From: JAVBTT01 sp031550325
Lineage (GTDB): Bacteria > Bacillota > Clostridia > Oscillospirales > UBA929
Direction of reading: 5' to 3'
Assembly (NCBI GenBank): GCA_031550325.1
Contig: JAVBOR010000005.1
Coordinates: 1 to 26,818, forward strand
DNA length: 26,818 bases
The notes under the pieces were generated by a model. The model was not told the origin of the DNA, searched no databases, and saw nothing but the letters and a program-made list of their open reading frames with translations. Positions 15,262 through 23,856 of this stretch are shown in pieces (within the stretch, counting starts at the first letter, position 1; each line of letters opens with the position of its first letter). The translations under genes were made by a program, and so were the position numbers.

Positions 15262-17469
15262 ATGAAGGTACTGCATTTGATTGGCGGCGGCGACGTGGGC
15301 GGCGCGAAGACCCATGTGATTACGCTGCTTACCGGCCTGTCCAAGTCGATGGACGTCACCCTGGTCAGCTTCCGCGAGGGAGAGTTTGCCGCCGAGTGCC
15401 GCGACGCGGGCATTGACGTACGCGTCGTCGAGGGCGGTATTTTTGACGAACTCAGAACCGTCCGCTCTCTGGTCAAGGGCTACGATATCATTCACTGCCA
15501 CGGCGCGCGCGCAAACCTCGTGGGCATGCTGCTGCGCCGCAAGCTGGGCAAGCCCATTGTCACGACCGTCCACTCGGACTATCGGCTGGACTACCTCGGC
15601 AGGCCGCTGGCGCGGCTGACGTTTGGTCAGATCAACTCCTTCGCGCTGCGCCGCCTGGACTTCCACATCGGAGTATCCGACCCGACAAGCGAAATGCTTA
15701 TCACACGCGGCTTTCCGGCCGAGCGCCAGTACACTATATATAATGGCATTGATTTCCACATCGACGAGTTCGATTTTGACCGCGCCGCGGCGGCCAGAGA
15801 ACTGGGTCTGCCCTTTGAGGAGGGCGATATCGTGGCCGGCATCGCTGCCCGTTTTGACCCCGTGAAGGATTTGCCGACCTTTATCCGGGCGGCCGCGCGG
15901 CTGCGCCGGAACTGTCCCCGTCTGCGCTTTGCCGTCGCGGGCAGCGGCCCGCAGGCCGACGAGCTGCAAAAGCTTGCCAGAGAGCTCAACGCGCCCGTGC
16001 ATTTTTGCGGCTGGGTTTCAGACATGAACGCCTTTTTCCGTCTCACAGACATCAATGTACTCACCTCCCTCTACGAGACCTTTCCCTATGTTCTCACCGA
16101 GGGTACGCGCATGTCCTGCGCCACCGTGGCCACGGCGGTCGGCGGCATTCCCATGCTCATCGACCACGGCATCAACGGGCTTCTGTTTCAGCCCGGGGAC
16201 GATATCGCGCTGGCAGCGCACCTTCAGGCGCTGTACGACGATCCCGCTCTGATGCGCCAAATGGGGGACAAGCTGCACGAAAAGGCCATGAGCATGTATT
16301 CCATCGAGGCCACGCTGCAGCGTCAGAAGCAGATCTATCAGGATGTCCTCCGGCGTTGGTCGCGCCCGCGCAAGCCGCGCGACGGCCTGATCCTCTGCGG
16401 CGCGTACGGAATGGACAACGCCGGGGACGACGCCATTCTTGAGGCCATTTTGCAGGAGATCCACGAGCTGGACCCCGACATCCCCATCCGCGTTCTCTCC
16501 CGCAACCCCATAGAAACGCGCATTACCTACCGCGAGCACGCCTTCCACACGTTTAACCTGTTCGCGTTTACCAGAGCGGTGCTCCAAAGCGGCATCTACC
16601 TCAGCGGCGGCGGCAATCTGGTGCAGGACACCACGTCGCGCAGATCTCTCTGGTTTTATCTGTTTACGATCTTCTGGGCCAACAAGCTGGGCTGCCGCGT
16701 CTTCATGTACGGCTGCGGCGTCGGGCCGGTCAACTCCCCGTTCAACCGCCGCCGGACGGCCGATGTGCTCAACAAGCGCGTGGAGGTCATCACCCTTCGC
16801 GAGCGCATGTCCAAGGCCGAGCTTGACCGCATGGGCGTGTCCCGCCCCGCCATAGAGCTCACGGCCGACCCCGCGCTGATTCTCACCCCGGCAGACGCCG
16901 AAAAGGTGGACAGCCTGATGCTGCGCCAGGACATTGCGCAGGACGGCCGGTATATCTGCTTTGCGCTGCGCAACTGGCCGGGCTACGCCGAGGCTCTTGA
17001 CAGCATTGGCGCAGCCGCCGATTACGCCTACAAGGTGTATCACCTCACGCCCGTGTTTATCCCCGTTGACCGCAAGCAGGACGTGGAGGCGGCGCGCTGG
17101 GCGGCGCAGCACACGACCTGCCCTCATATTCTCATGACCGAGGCCGGCTCGGCGCGCGTGACCATCGGGCTGCTCAGCCGCATGGAGATCGTGGTGGCCA
17201 TGCGCCTGCACGCGCTCATCTTTGCAGCCGGGCAGGGCATTCCGCTTGTCGGCATTTCTTACAACGAAAAGGTCAACGCCTTTTTGGAGTACATTGACCA
17301 GAACATCTCCACCCCGCTCGCTGACGTCACAGCCCTCAAGCTCATGCGCGACATCGACAAAGCTTACGCAAGCCTGCCCGACCGGGAACGCCGCCTGGAG
17401 GCCGTGGAAAAGCTGCGCACCAATGAAAGGCTTAACCGCATCATTTTATCCAAGATGCTCCCCCAATGA
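15262..17469 (+). CDS. csaB: GT4 glycosyltransferase fused to polysaccharide pyruvyl transferase (CsaB)
   Basis: A 735-residue two-domain enzyme. Residues 1-370 form a GT-B family 4 glycosyltransferase: the N-terminal MKVLHLIGGGDVGGAKTHV loop, an AARFDPVKDL donor-site segment (195-204), and the ETFPYVLTEG acidic motif (Glu272, Glu280). From about 375 to the end is a polysaccharide pyruvyl transferase domain, with the GAYGMDNAGDDAIL entry (380-393), YLSGGGNLVQD (446-456), the GCGVGP turn and the C-terminal AMRLHALIFAA motif. CsaB puts ketal pyruvate on secondary cell-wall polymers, the ligand of SLH-domain S-layer proteins. The fusion suggests sugar addition and pyruvylation by one protein. 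The ATG at 15262 matches the family start; the ribosome binding site (GGCGG) is weak. Confidence 0.9.
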   Translation: MKVLHLIGGGDVGGAKTHVITLLTGLSKSMDVTLVSFREGEFAAECRDAGIDVRVVEGGIFDELRTVRSLVKGYDIIHCHGARANLVGMLLRRKLGKPIVTTVHSDYRLDYLGRPLARLTFGQINSFALRRLDFHIGVSDPTSEMLITRGFPAERQYTIYNGIDFHIDEFDFDRAAAARELGLPFEEGDIVAGIAARFDPVKDLPTFIRAAARLRRNCPRLRFAVAGSGPQADELQKLARELNAPVHFCGWVSDMNAFFRLTDINVLTSLYETFPYVLTEGTRMSCATVATAVGGIPMLIDHGINGLLFQPGDDIALAAHLQALYDDPALMRQMGDKLHEKAMSMYSIEATLQRQKQIYQDVLRRWSRPRKPRDGLILCGAYGMDNAGDDAILEAILQEIHELDPDIPIRVLSRNPIETRITYREHAFHTFNLFAFTRAVLQSGIYLSGGGNLVQDTTSRRSLWFYLFTIFWANKLGCRVFMYGCGVGPVNSPFNRRRTADVLNKRVEVITLRERMSKAELDRMGVSRPAIELTADPALILTPADAEKVDSLMLRQDIAQDGRYICFALRNWPGYAEALDSIGAAADYAYKVYHLTPVFIPVDRKQDVEAARWAAQHTTCPHILMTEAGSARVTIGLLSRMEIVVAMRLHALIFAAGQGIPLVGISYNEKVNAFLEYIDQNISTPLADVTALKLMRDIDKAYASLPDRERRLEAVEKLRTNERLNRIILSKMLPQ

Positions 17470-17515
17470 TTTTGGTAAGCGGCGGCCATCGCCTTTCGCC
17501 GCGGAGGTTTTTGCC

Positions 17516-18583
17516 ATGAAGCAAATTGTCTGTCTGGCCGACACTCCGTGGTCGGACGTGCCGGGTCGGGAGCAGCGGCTGATGAGCCTGTTGCCCAAAC
17601 ACCGCATCTTATACTTTGACCCGCCTCCGGCGTCCGAGCATACCGGCGTGAAGGCGTTTACCTACCGCGACGAGGGCCGTCAGCCGATGAAGGGCGTCAC
17701 GCAGCTTGCGCTGCCTCCGTCTCCGGCGCCGGGGTTCATGCAGCGTTTCGGCCGGCGCAAAACCGCGCGGGTGATCCGAAATCGCATGGACGAGGTGGCC
17801 TTTTCCTCGCCGGTTCTCTGGCTGACCGATCCCTCTCAGTCCTGGCTCATCGGCGAGCTGGACCACAGCGCCGTCGTTTTCGACTGCATCGGGCCTGCCG
17901 ACGGCGCGCTCGACCTTGCCCGCTCCAGCACGGTGGTCTTTTGCCGGAGCGCTGCGCAGCGCGGCGCGCTGTCGCAGGTCAATCCCAACACGTTTTTGCT
18001 GCAGGACGGCGCGCTGTTCGAGCTGTTCCACCAGGCTGCCCGCGAAGATCTGCCCTTTCCCGACGGGCTGTTCAACGTGCAAGGCCCAATTCTCGGCCTG
18101 GCCGGGAGGCTCTCGCCTTCTTCCGAGCTGGGGTTTGTCGAAGCGGCAGCCAAAGCCCATCCCGAGTGGTCTTTTGTTTTTTTGGGGCCTAAATCCGGTA
18201 ACGCCGACCTTTCGCCGGTGGAGGGCTTGAAAAACGTCCGGTTTCTGGAGCAGATTGCTTTTACGGTCTCTCCTGTGTATATCAGGCAGTTTAACGTCTG
18301 CCTCTACTTAAGCGGCTCGGGAGAGTATCCCGCCACTTTATTTGATCTTCTGTCAACGGGAAAGCCTATCGTTTCCACCCCGCAGGCCGAGCCAGCGCTG
18401 CAATACGCCGACGTCGTCCAGCTCGCGGGCACCAAGGAAGAGTTCATCGAGTGCTGCCGCCGGGCGATTGCCGAGCACGACGCCTGGAGGGTCAAGCAGC
18501 GACTCGCTTACGGCAGGGCTGCCTCCTGGGAGGCAAGGGCGCTGGAAGCCGAACGTTTTTTACAGGAGAAGGGTGTGTTTTAG
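17516..18583 (+). CDS. Glycosyltransferase, TuaH-like
   Basis: A 355-residue GT-B type glycosyltransferase. The N-terminus MKQIVCLADTPWSDVPGREQ followed by LMSLLPKHRILYFDPP resembles the teichuronic-acid enzyme TuaH. The C-terminal half has GPILGLAGRLSPSSE, WSFVFLGP and GEYPATLFDLLSTGKPIVST, the usual nucleotide-sugar-binding region. Some upstream-binding residues of better-known GT4 enzymes are not obvious, so donor and acceptor are unknown. The ATG at 17516 follows GCGGAGG. It lies 46 bases after csaB in the same direction, so a shared role in making a wall polysaccharide is inferred. The purE start directly abuts its stop, linking it to the purine genes by transcription only. Confidence 0.75.
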   Translation: MKQIVCLADTPWSDVPGREQRLMSLLPKHRILYFDPPPASEHTGVKAFTYRDEGRQPMKGVTQLALPPSPAPGFMQRFGRRKTARVIRNRMDEVAFSSPVLWLTDPSQSWLIGELDHSAVVFDCIGPADGALDLARSSTVVFCRSAAQRGALSQVNPNTFLLQDGALFELFHQAAREDLPFPDGLFNVQGPILGLAGRLSPSSELGFVEAAAKAHPEWSFVFLGPKSGNADLSPVEGLKNVRFLEQIAFTVSPVYIRQFNVCLYLSGSGEYPATLFDLLSTGKPIVSTPQAEPALQYADVVQLAGTKEEFIECCRRAIAEHDAWRVKQRLAYGRAASWEARALEAERFLQEKGVF

Positions 18584-19075
18584 TTGAAGAAAGTCGCAGT
18601 ATTGATGGGTTCGGACAGCGATCTCCCCGTTATGAAAAAAGCTGTGTCCACGCTGAAGCAATTTGGAGTCGAGGTCGAAACGCACATATTTTCGGCGCAC
18701 CGCAGCCCTGAAAAGGTGCGCGCGTTCGCCTCATCCGCCGAAGGCGCGGGCTTTGGCGTCATCATCGCCGGCGCGGGCAAGGCAGCCCATCTGGCCGGCG
18801 CAGTCGCCGCCCAGACCACGCTGCCGGTGATCGGCGTCCCGCTCAGCGCCTCTGTCCTCGACGGGATGGACGCGCTGCTGTCCACCGTGCAGATGCCCGC
18901 GGGCATCCCGGTGGCGACCGTGGCCATCGGCGGGGCCGAGAACGCCGCGCTGCTGGCCTGTCAGATTTTGGCGGTTTTTGACTCGGCGATGGCAGCCCGC
19001 CTTGCCGAGCACCGCCGGGCGATGACGGCGCGCGCCGAACAGGCCGATCAGATTTTGCAAAGCGGCGCCGAATGA
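18584..19075 (+). CDS. purE: N5-carboxyaminoimidazole ribonucleotide mutase / AIR carboxylase
   Basis: Purine-pathway enzyme forming CAIR. The 163-residue length is usual. Motifs are MGSDSDLP (8-15), the SAHRSPEKV loop with His39, and GVPLSASVLDGMDALLSTVQ. The TTG at 18584 is chosen because the encoded KKVAVLMGSDSD is the standard PurE N-terminus and AGGAGAAGGG lies upstream; the next ATG would remove the first strand. No purK is in the window, so whether this is a class I mutase (needing PurK) or a class II carboxylase is undecided. The gene begins immediately after the TuaH-like stop codon. Confidence 0.95.
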   Translation: MKKVAVLMGSDSDLPVMKKAVSTLKQFGVEVETHIFSAHRSPEKVRAFASSAEGAGFGVIIAGAGKAAHLAGAVAAQTTLPVIGVPLSASVLDGMDALLSTVQMPAGIPVATVAIGGAENAALLACQILAVFDSAMAARLAEHRRAMTARAEQADQILQSGAE

Positions 19076-19121
19076 GCGGCGGACAGAACCGCTTTGCGCA
19101 CATTTGGGGGGAAGAATTGTT

Positions 19122-20525
19122 TTGGACAAAGTGCTTGACCACTTTCATCCGCACGAGGAGTGCGGGCTCTTCGGCATTGTAAACCCGCAGGGCGCAGACG
19201 ATGCCGCAGGCGACGTACACAACGCGCTCTACGCGCTGCAGCACCGCGGCCAGCACTCGGCGGGCATTGCCGTGAGCAACGGCGCAACCATCCACTGCAT
19301 CAAGGGCCCGGGGCTCGTGTCCGACGTTTTTGACAACAGCAACACTAAGTCGCTGTATGGCGGCATGGCGATGGGGCATGTGCGGTACGCCGCCGACGGC
19401 GGCACGTCGCCTCTCAACGCCCAGCCAATGGTTGTCGAACATCGCGACCGCCATTTGGCGCTTGCCTTCAACGGCAGCCTGACCAACACGGCACAACTGC
19501 GCGCCGAGTGCGAGGTGCGCGGCGGCGTGTTCCAGACCTCGGGCGACACTGAGGTCATGCTCAACATCATCGTGCGGGAGATGCTCAAGTCGGGTACGGT
19601 AGAGCAGGCGCTCCTGCACGCCATGCACCTATTTAAGGGCGCCTATTCGTTGCTCGTGATGACAGAGGACAAGCTTTACGCCCTGCGCGATCCGCAGGGA
19701 TTCCGGCCGCTGTGCATCGGTCGCATGGGCGAGGCCATGCTGTTTTCCTCGGAGAGCTGCGCGCTGGACGCTGTCGGCGCGACCTTTGTGCGCGACGTGC
19801 ACCCCGGAGAGATCTGCGTCTGCGAGAAGGGCCGCATGACCACGCTGGCCAGCGGCATCAAGGCCACAGAATCGCTTTGCGTGTTCGAGTTTATCTACTT
19901 CGCCCGCACGGACAGCGTGATTGACGGGCTCTCCGTCGAGCTGGCCCGGCAGGAAGCCGGCGCGTGTCTGGCCAGGGAGGACAATGTGGAGGCAGACGTC
20001 GTGGTGGGCGTCCCCGACTCCGGCCTGAGCGCCGCCATGGGATACGCGCGCGAGTCCGGGCTCCCGTTTGTCAACGGGCTTGTCAAGAACCGCTATATCG
20101 GACGCACGTTTATCCAGTCCACCCAGAGTCAGCGCGAGCGGTCTGTCAAGCTCAAGCTCAACGTGCTTTCGGCGGTGGTCGCGGGCAAACGCGTGATCAT
20201 GGTCGACGACTCCATCGTGCGCGGCACGACCTGCGGGCGTATTGTCTCGATTCTGCGCGAGGCCGGTGCTTCCGAGGTGCACATGCGCGTCAGTTCGCCT
20301 CCCTTTTTGCATCCCTGCTACTTCGGCACCGACATCCCTTCGCGCAAGATGCTGATCGCCCACAACCACTCTCTGGATGAAATCCGCAGCATCATCGGTG
20401 TGGACACGCTGAAATACCTGTCCATGCCGTCGCTCACCACCCTGACCAAAGGCCTCAGGTGCGGGTTCTGTGACGCCTGCTTCTCGGGCAAGTACTCCGT
20501 TTCCGTTCCTGTGGAAGAAAAATAG
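19122..20525 (+). CDS. purF: Amidophosphoribosyltransferase
   Basis: First committed enzyme of purine synthesis: PRPP plus glutamine to phosphoribosylamine. The TTG at 19122, after GGGGGGAAG, gives a 467-residue proenzyme with a 13-residue propeptide (ending HPHEE) before the N-terminal nucleophile Cys14 (CGLFGIV). The glutaminase domain is followed by a phosphoribosyltransferase domain with the PRPP loop RVIMVDDSIVRGTTC. Cysteines in LCVFEF, HPCYFG and CGFCDAC match the 4Fe-4S ligands of the Bacillus-type, oxygen-labile enzyme. A start at 19104 would lose the ribosome binding site. The usual purC/purL/purQ neighbours between purE and purF are absent. Confidence 0.96.
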   Translation: MDKVLDHFHPHEECGLFGIVNPQGADDAAGDVHNALYALQHRGQHSAGIAVSNGATIHCIKGPGLVSDVFDNSNTKSLYGGMAMGHVRYAADGGTSPLNAQPMVVEHRDRHLALAFNGSLTNTAQLRAECEVRGGVFQTSGDTEVMLNIIVREMLKSGTVEQALLHAMHLFKGAYSLLVMTEDKLYALRDPQGFRPLCIGRMGEAMLFSSESCALDAVGATFVRDVHPGEICVCEKGRMTTLASGIKATESLCVFEFIYFARTDSVIDGLSVELARQEAGACLAREDNVEADVVVGVPDSGLSAAMGYARESGLPFVNGLVKNRYIGRTFIQSTQSQRERSVKLKLNVLSAVVAGKRVIMVDDSIVRGTTCGRIVSILREAGASEVHMRVSSPPFLHPCYFGTDIPSRKMLIAHNHSLDEIRSIIGVDTLKYLSMPSLTTLTKGLRCGFCDACFSGKYSVSVPVEEK

Positions 20526-20541
20526 TGAGGAGTGACGCGCT

Positions 20542-21501
20542 GTGAATCAATCTTACGCGCAGTCCGGCGTTGACGTGGAAGCCGGGTATGAGGCAGTCAA
20601 ACTGATGAAGACGCATGTAGAGTCCACCTATATAAAGGGCGTTCTGGGCGCTTTCGGCGGGTTTGGCGGGCAGTTTGAGCCCGATCTGTCGGGCTTTGCC
20701 CATCCGGTGCTCGTCTCGGGCACCGACGGCGTCGGCACCAAGCTCAAGATGGCTTTTTTGGCCGACAAACACGACACAGTCGGCATTGACTGCGTGGCCA
20801 TGTGCGCCAACGACGTGGCCTGCGTCGGAGCGCGCCCGCTGTTTTTTCTGGACTATATCGCCTGCGGCAAAAACGTCCCCGAGCGCATTGCCGCGATTGT
20901 GGCCGGCGTGGCCGAAGGCTGCCGGCAGGCCGGCGCGGCGCTCATCGGCGGTGAAACAGCCGAGCACCCCGGACTCATGCCCGAGGACGAATACGATCTG
21001 GCCGGTTTTTGCGTCGGCCTGGTGGACCGCGACAAGCGCATCGACGGCTCGGCCATCACCCCGGGCGACGTGCTGCTCGGACTGCCGTCGTCGGGCGTCC
21101 ACTCCAACGGGTTTTCCCTCATCCGCAGGCTCTTTCCGGCGCCCGACAGCGGCCTGCTCATGGAGCTGCTGACGCCGACAAGGATCTATGTGCAGGATTT
21201 GCAGGCCCTCACCCAGCTCGTAACCGTCAAGGGCGCGGCGCACATCACGGGCGGCGGCTGGATCGAGAACATTCCTCGCATGCTGCCCCGCGGCCTGACT
21301 GCCAGAATGTCGCCCCACGACGCGCCGGAGCTGTTTGCCCGCCTGCAGCGCCAGGGAAACATCACGCGCGACGACATGTACAACACGTTCAACATGGGCG
21401 TGGGCATGGTCGTGTGCGTATCCCGCGATCAGGCCGAGCGCGCGGGCTATCCGGTCATCGGCGAGGTTGTCGAAGGGACCAAGGGCATCGAACTATGGTA
21501 A
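20542..21501 (+). CDS. purM: Phosphoribosylformylglycinamidine cyclo-ligase (AIR synthetase)
   Basis: ATP-dependent closure of FGAM to AIR. At 319 residues it is ~25 shorter than usual. The core motifs are intact: GTDGVGTKLKMAF, GGETAEHPG, LLTPTRIYV and HITGGGWIENIPRMLP. Most of the missing length lies between SLIRRLFPAP and LLMELLTPTRIY, where relatives carry a longer loop. The start is a GTG at 20542 with GAGGAG nine bases upstream. It follows purF by 16 bases and overlaps purN by seven. The short loop is probably a natural variant since the frame and both flanks are intact. Confidence 0.95.
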   Translation: MNQSYAQSGVDVEAGYEAVKLMKTHVESTYIKGVLGAFGGFGGQFEPDLSGFAHPVLVSGTDGVGTKLKMAFLADKHDTVGIDCVAMCANDVACVGARPLFFLDYIACGKNVPERIAAIVAGVAEGCRQAGAALIGGETAEHPGLMPEDEYDLAGFCVGLVDRDKRIDGSAITPGDVLLGLPSSGVHSNGFSLIRRLFPAPDSGLLMELLTPTRIYVQDLQALTQLVTVKGAAHITGGGWIENIPRMLPRGLTARMSPHDAPELFARLQRQGNITRDDMYNTFNMGVGMVVCVSRDQAERAGYPVIGEVVEGTKGIELW

Positions 21502-22130
21502 ACATCGCTGTTTTGGTGTCGGGCGGGGGCACAAACCTGCAGGCACTGATCGACAGTCAACCGGACTTCCCAGAGGGAAAACTCGCGCTTGTGCTGAGCT
21601 CGTCGTCCGACGCCTTCGCGCTGGAGCGCGCGCGTCTGGCGGGCATTGACGCCTGTGTGCTCGTTCCCAAGTCGTTTGACACGCGCAGCGCGTTCACACA
21701 GGCTGTTTTGGACGAGCTCTCCCGGCGGGATATCGGGCTGGTGGTGCTGGCGGGCTTCATGTTCATTTTGGAAGGCTCCTTTTTTGAAGTCTACCGCAAC
21801 CGCGTACTCAACGTGCATCCGGCGCTCATTCCGGCGTTTTGCGGCAAGGGCTTCTACGGGCTCAAGGTGCACAGGGCCGTGCTGGACTATGGCGTCAAGC
21901 TGACCGGCGCGACCGTGCATTTTGTCGACGAGGTTTGCGACGGCGGACCGATTGTCCTGCAAAAGGCCATCGACGTGCTGCCCGGCGACACGCCCGAGAG
22001 CCTTCAGCTGCGCGTCATGCGCGAGTGCGAGCATAAGCTCCTGCCCGAGGCGGTTTCGCTGTTCTGCCAGGGGCTGCTGCGCGTGTCGGGGCGGCTGGTG
22101 GAGCGGCTTGCCAAGCCTGGGAAAACATGA
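21495..22130 (+). CDS. purN: Phosphoribosylglycinamide formyltransferase
   Basis: Transfers a formyl group from 10-formyl-tetrahydrofolate to GAR. The 211 residues carry the N-terminal VLVSGGGTNLQALID loop, the catalytic NVHPALIPAF (Asn and His) and the VHFVDEVCDGGPI segment with the catalytic aspartate. The ATG at 21495 overlaps the purM stop by seven bases (coupled translation). Its stop overlaps the spacer of a promoter for purH. The middle motif reads AFCGKGFYGLKVH, the usual folate-binding stretch. Confidence 0.95.
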   Translation: MVNIAVLVSGGGTNLQALIDSQPDFPEGKLALVLSSSSDAFALERARLAGIDACVLVPKSFDTRSAFTQAVLDELSRRDIGLVVLAGFMFILEGSFFEVYRNRVLNVHPALIPAFCGKGFYGLKVHRAVLDYGVKLTGATVHFVDEVCDGGPIVLQKAIDVLPGDTPESLQLRVMRECEHKLLPEAVSLFCQGLLRVSGRLVERLAKPGKT

Positions 22131-22136
22131 TATAAT
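22108..22136 (+). promoter_or_regulatory. Internal promoter for purH
   Basis: TTGCCA (22108-22113), a 17-base spacer and a perfect TATAAT (22131-22136) lie across the purN stop codon. The leader to purH is ~55 nt. It allows purH (and perhaps purD) to be expressed apart from the upstream genes. Confidence 0.7.
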
Positions 22137-22199
22137 TCGACAAAGAAATGAGTAAAAGGCGGTCTTACCGTCGCGATGGGAAAAGGGAGGGGACGCACC

Positions 22200-23735
22200 A
22201 TGAAACGCAGGGCTTTGTTCAGCGTATCCGACAAGACGGGTGTCATTGAGTGCGCGCGCAGAGTGGCAGCGCTCGGGTACGAGATAGTCTCTACGGGCGG
22301 TACACAGCGGGCGCTGGAGGCCGGCGGCATTCCTGTGATCAATGTGTCGCAGATCACAGGGTTTCCCGAGTGCCTCGACGGGCGGCTCAAAACACTGCAT
22401 CCCGTGGTACACGGCGGGATTCTGGCCATTCGGGACAACAAGGACCACATGGCGCAGCTTGAGGTGTTGGGCATCGCGCCCATCGACATTGTTGTGATCA
22501 ATCTTTACCCCTTTAAACAGACCATTCTCAAGGAGGGCGTCAAGCTCGAAGAGGCCATTGAGAACATCGACATCGGCGGGCCGACGATGATCCGCTCGGC
22601 CGCCAAGAACTGGCAGGACGTCGTGGTGCTTGTCGATCCCGAGGACTATGACGAAACGCTGACCGAGCTGGAAAGCGGCGGGATCACCCGCCAAAAGCGC
22701 TTCAGACTGGCCGCCAAGGTGTTCGAGCATACCGCGCACTATGACGCGCTCATCGCCGAGTATCTGCGGCGGGAGCAGAATGGCAGTCCTCCCGAGTATC
22801 TCACGCTCACCTTTGAAAAGCAGCAGGAGCTCCGCTACGGCGAAAACCCGCACCAGTCGGCGGTGTTTTACCGCGAGGTCGGCGGTCTGGGCGGCACGCT
22901 CTGCGAGGCCGAACAGCTGCACGGCAAGGACCTGAGCTACAACAATATCGGCGACGCGGCCAGCGCCATTGCGCTGATCAAGGAGTTTGAGTCGCCCTGC
23001 GCTGTCGCCGTCAAGCACGCTAACCCCTGCGGCGTCGGCCTGGGGGACAGCATTCTTGAGGCGTACCTGAACGCCTATGAGGCCGACACCGTGTCCATTT
23101 TCGGCGGCATAGTCGCGCTCAACCGCATCTGCGACGTCGAAACTGCCGCCGAGCTTTCCAAGATTTTTTTGGAGATTGTTGTCGCTCCGGGCTTTACCGA
23201 CGAGGCCCTGGAGGTGCTGACCAAGAAGAAAAACCTGCGGCTTTTGCTGTTGGAGGACATCGCGCAGCGCCCGCGCCATGACGCCCCCGATATGAAGAAA
23301 ATCCCTGGCGGGCTTCTGGTGCAGTCGCCCAATGACATTTTGCTTGACGGCGACCTCAAGACGGTCACCGAGCGCGAGCCCACCGAGGAGGAGCTCGGCT
23401 CTCTGCTGCTGGCCTGGAAGATCTGCAAGCATGTGCGTTCCAACGCGATCGTTCTGGCCAAGGGAAACCGTTCTGTGGGCATCGGCCCCGGGCAGACCAA
23501 CCGCGTCACGGCCGCGCAGCTGGCCATCCAGTATGCCGGCGGCGAGGCGGCGGGCTCAGTTCTGGCGTCGGACGCTTTTTTCCCGTTTAACGACACTGTG
23601 GAAGCTGCGGCGGCGGCGGGCGTCACGGCCATCATACAGCCGGGCGGCTCGGTGCGCGATCAGGATTCCATCGACGTGTGCAACCGGCATGGCATGGCCA
23701 TGGTGTTTACTGGTATTCGGCACTTCAGACATTGA
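22200..23735 (+). CDS. purH: Bifunctional AICAR formyltransferase / IMP cyclohydrolase
   Basis: Catalyses the last two steps to IMP. The 511-residue chain begins with the cyclohydrolase (MGS-like) domain, RALFSVSDKTGVIE and GYEIVSTGGTQRALE, followed by DGRLKTLHPVVHGGIL. The transformylase domain holds LRYGENPHQSAVFY and the catalytic KHANPCGVG. It ends with the typical GMAMVFTGIRHFRH. The ATG at 22200 follows GGGAGGGG; an in-frame ATG eight codons earlier would overlap that site. A 69-base gap separates it from purN and contains part of a promoter. Confidence 0.97.
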   Translation: MKRRALFSVSDKTGVIECARRVAALGYEIVSTGGTQRALEAGGIPVINVSQITGFPECLDGRLKTLHPVVHGGILAIRDNKDHMAQLEVLGIAPIDIVVINLYPFKQTILKEGVKLEEAIENIDIGGPTMIRSAAKNWQDVVVLVDPEDYDETLTELESGGITRQKRFRLAAKVFEHTAHYDALIAEYLRREQNGSPPEYLTLTFEKQQELRYGENPHQSAVFYREVGGLGGTLCEAEQLHGKDLSYNNIGDAASAIALIKEFESPCAVAVKHANPCGVGLGDSILEAYLNAYEADTVSIFGGIVALNRICDVETAAELSKIFLEIVVAPGFTDEALEVLTKKKNLRLLLLEDIAQRPRHDAPDMKKIPGGLLVQSPNDILLDGDLKTVTEREPTEEELGSLLLAWKICKHVRSNAIVLAKGNRSVGIGPGQTNRVTAAQLAIQYAGGEAAGSVLASDAFFPFNDTVEAAAAAGVTAIIQPGGSVRDQDSIDVCNRHGMAMVFTGIRHFRH

Positions 23736-23760
23736 CCGCTTTCATCGAAATATGTAGTAT
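23732..23760 (+). promoter_or_regulatory. Possible promoter for purD
   Basis: TTGACC (23732-23737, overlapping the purH stop), a 17-base spacer and TAGTAT (23755-23760). The -10 box matches only 4 of 6, so this is tentative. The 121-base gap before purD suits a separate start. Confidence 0.45.
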
Positions 23761-23777
23761 AGTTTGCGCTTGCCGAC

Positions 23778-23814
23778 GGTTGCCTTTTTCCGTTCTGCGC
23801 GGAAGTGGGCAACC
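23778..23814 (+). other. Hairpin in the purH-purD gap
   Basis: A 7-bp stem GGTTGCC/GGCAACC (23778-23784, 23808-23814) encloses TTCCG/CGGAA. It has no T run after it and lies ~40 bases before purD. It fits none of the guanine, PRPP or ZTP riboswitch patterns I know. It may be a stability or translation element. Confidence 0.5.
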
Positions 23815-23856
23815 TCCCTGTGTGGAACAGAGCCGTGATTCGAGGAGTTTTGAGTT

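Noticed and set aside
16018..17211. A 397-codon frame antisense to csaB
   Set aside because: Same reason: shadow of a well-supported gene, no recognisable product.
18549..18565. PurR box (CCGAAC) before purE
   Set aside because: Only the six-base core fits; the flanks mismatch the Bacillus consensus and no paired box is present. It lies inside the TuaH-like gene.
23761..23856. Purine or ZTP riboswitch before purD
   Set aside because: The leader has one hairpin but none of the conserved core bases of these classes, and it is too short for most.
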